DNA of 64,000 nt, taken from contig JAYJMM010000026.1 of the NCBI GenBank assembly GCA_037349105.1, positions 1,612,001-1,676,000 on the forward strand, given 5' to 3'. Below are positions 63,940 through 64,000 of the stretch, piece by piece; within the stretch, counting starts at the first letter, position 1, and each line of letters opens with the position of its first letter. The DNA comes from Limnomonas spitsbergensis (taxonomy: Eukaryota > Chlorophyta > Chlorophyceae > Chlamydomonadales). The notes below the pieces were generated by a model. It was not told where the DNA came from and did no database searches. It saw nothing but the letters and a program-made list of their open reading frames with translations. The position numbers were made by a program, and so were the translations under genes.

Positions 63940-64000
63940 CTGGACAGCGACTAAGAGGGCAATTGCTGACGTGACGACCCGCTCGATGTCCCGCGGGACA
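63940..64000 (-). repeat. Another decayed copy of the same NRAMP exon start at the window edge
   Basis: On minus, GACATCGAGCGGGTCGTCAC, GTCAGCAATTGCCCTCTTAG and TCGCTGTCCAG aligns with the start of exon 62987-62860 and would read DIERVVTSAIALLVAVQ against [17 protein letters not shown]. It is cut by the window edge. It could in principle be a real alternative exon, but no NRAMP has this block twice. Confidence 0.72.

Overview
The window is nuclear DNA of a eukaryote. The evidence is multi-exon genes with GT-AG introns, intron-borne minisatellites and MITEs, non-LTR retroelement debris, and no bacterial-style operons. A CFAP96-type ciliary protein suggests a flagellated cell. Short interstitial TTTAGGG-type runs fit a green-lineage alga or a similar protist, but the taxon cannot be fixed from this sequence.

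Layout. 1-5600: a near-identical 2065-bp tandem repeat (2.7 units, open to the left). 6261-8054: a pure purine microsatellite, (GTGAG)8 then about 350 GGAAG units. 8950-10145: repeat debris and a broken zinc-finger ORF. 11023-24196 (+): a 22-exon ABCC/MRP-type transporter (1411 aa, all exon phases consistent). 24477-25005: reverse-transcriptase fossil and a dispersed repeat. 25803-30453 (-): a three-exon RAD18-type ubiquitin ligase (729 aa), convergent with the transporter. 30860-34640: degenerate minisatellite, a cluster of small palindromes and a broken LINE 3' part (RNase H plus zinc knuckle). 36631-39087 (-): five-exon CFAP96 homologue (336 aa). 40629-41363 (-): unrecognised Cys/His ORF. 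43082-50926 (+): protein kinase with a long repeat-rich tail (5' end unresolved). 54117 to beyond 64000 (-): NRAMP metal transporter lacking its N-terminal part in this window. The genes do not look functionally linked; they are separate housekeeping or transport genes in a repeat-rich locus.

The most striking observation is a recurrent structure: introns next to exons carry extra, decaying copies of the adjoining exon edge together with its splice site. In RAD18 the end of exon 2 plus its 5' splice site has become a perfect 51-bp minisatellite of 32 extra units. Similar 'exon-edge echoes' flank exons of the ABCC gene (two places), the kinase gene (three in-frame acceptors 63 bp apart), RAD18 exon 3, and at least four exons of the NRAMP gene. 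This suggests a local duplication process focused on exon-intron boundaries that could seed minisatellites, lengthen introns and create alternative splice sites. A second consistent signal is a hAT-like MITE family with 8-bp target duplications, inserted repeatedly into introns and intergenic DNA.
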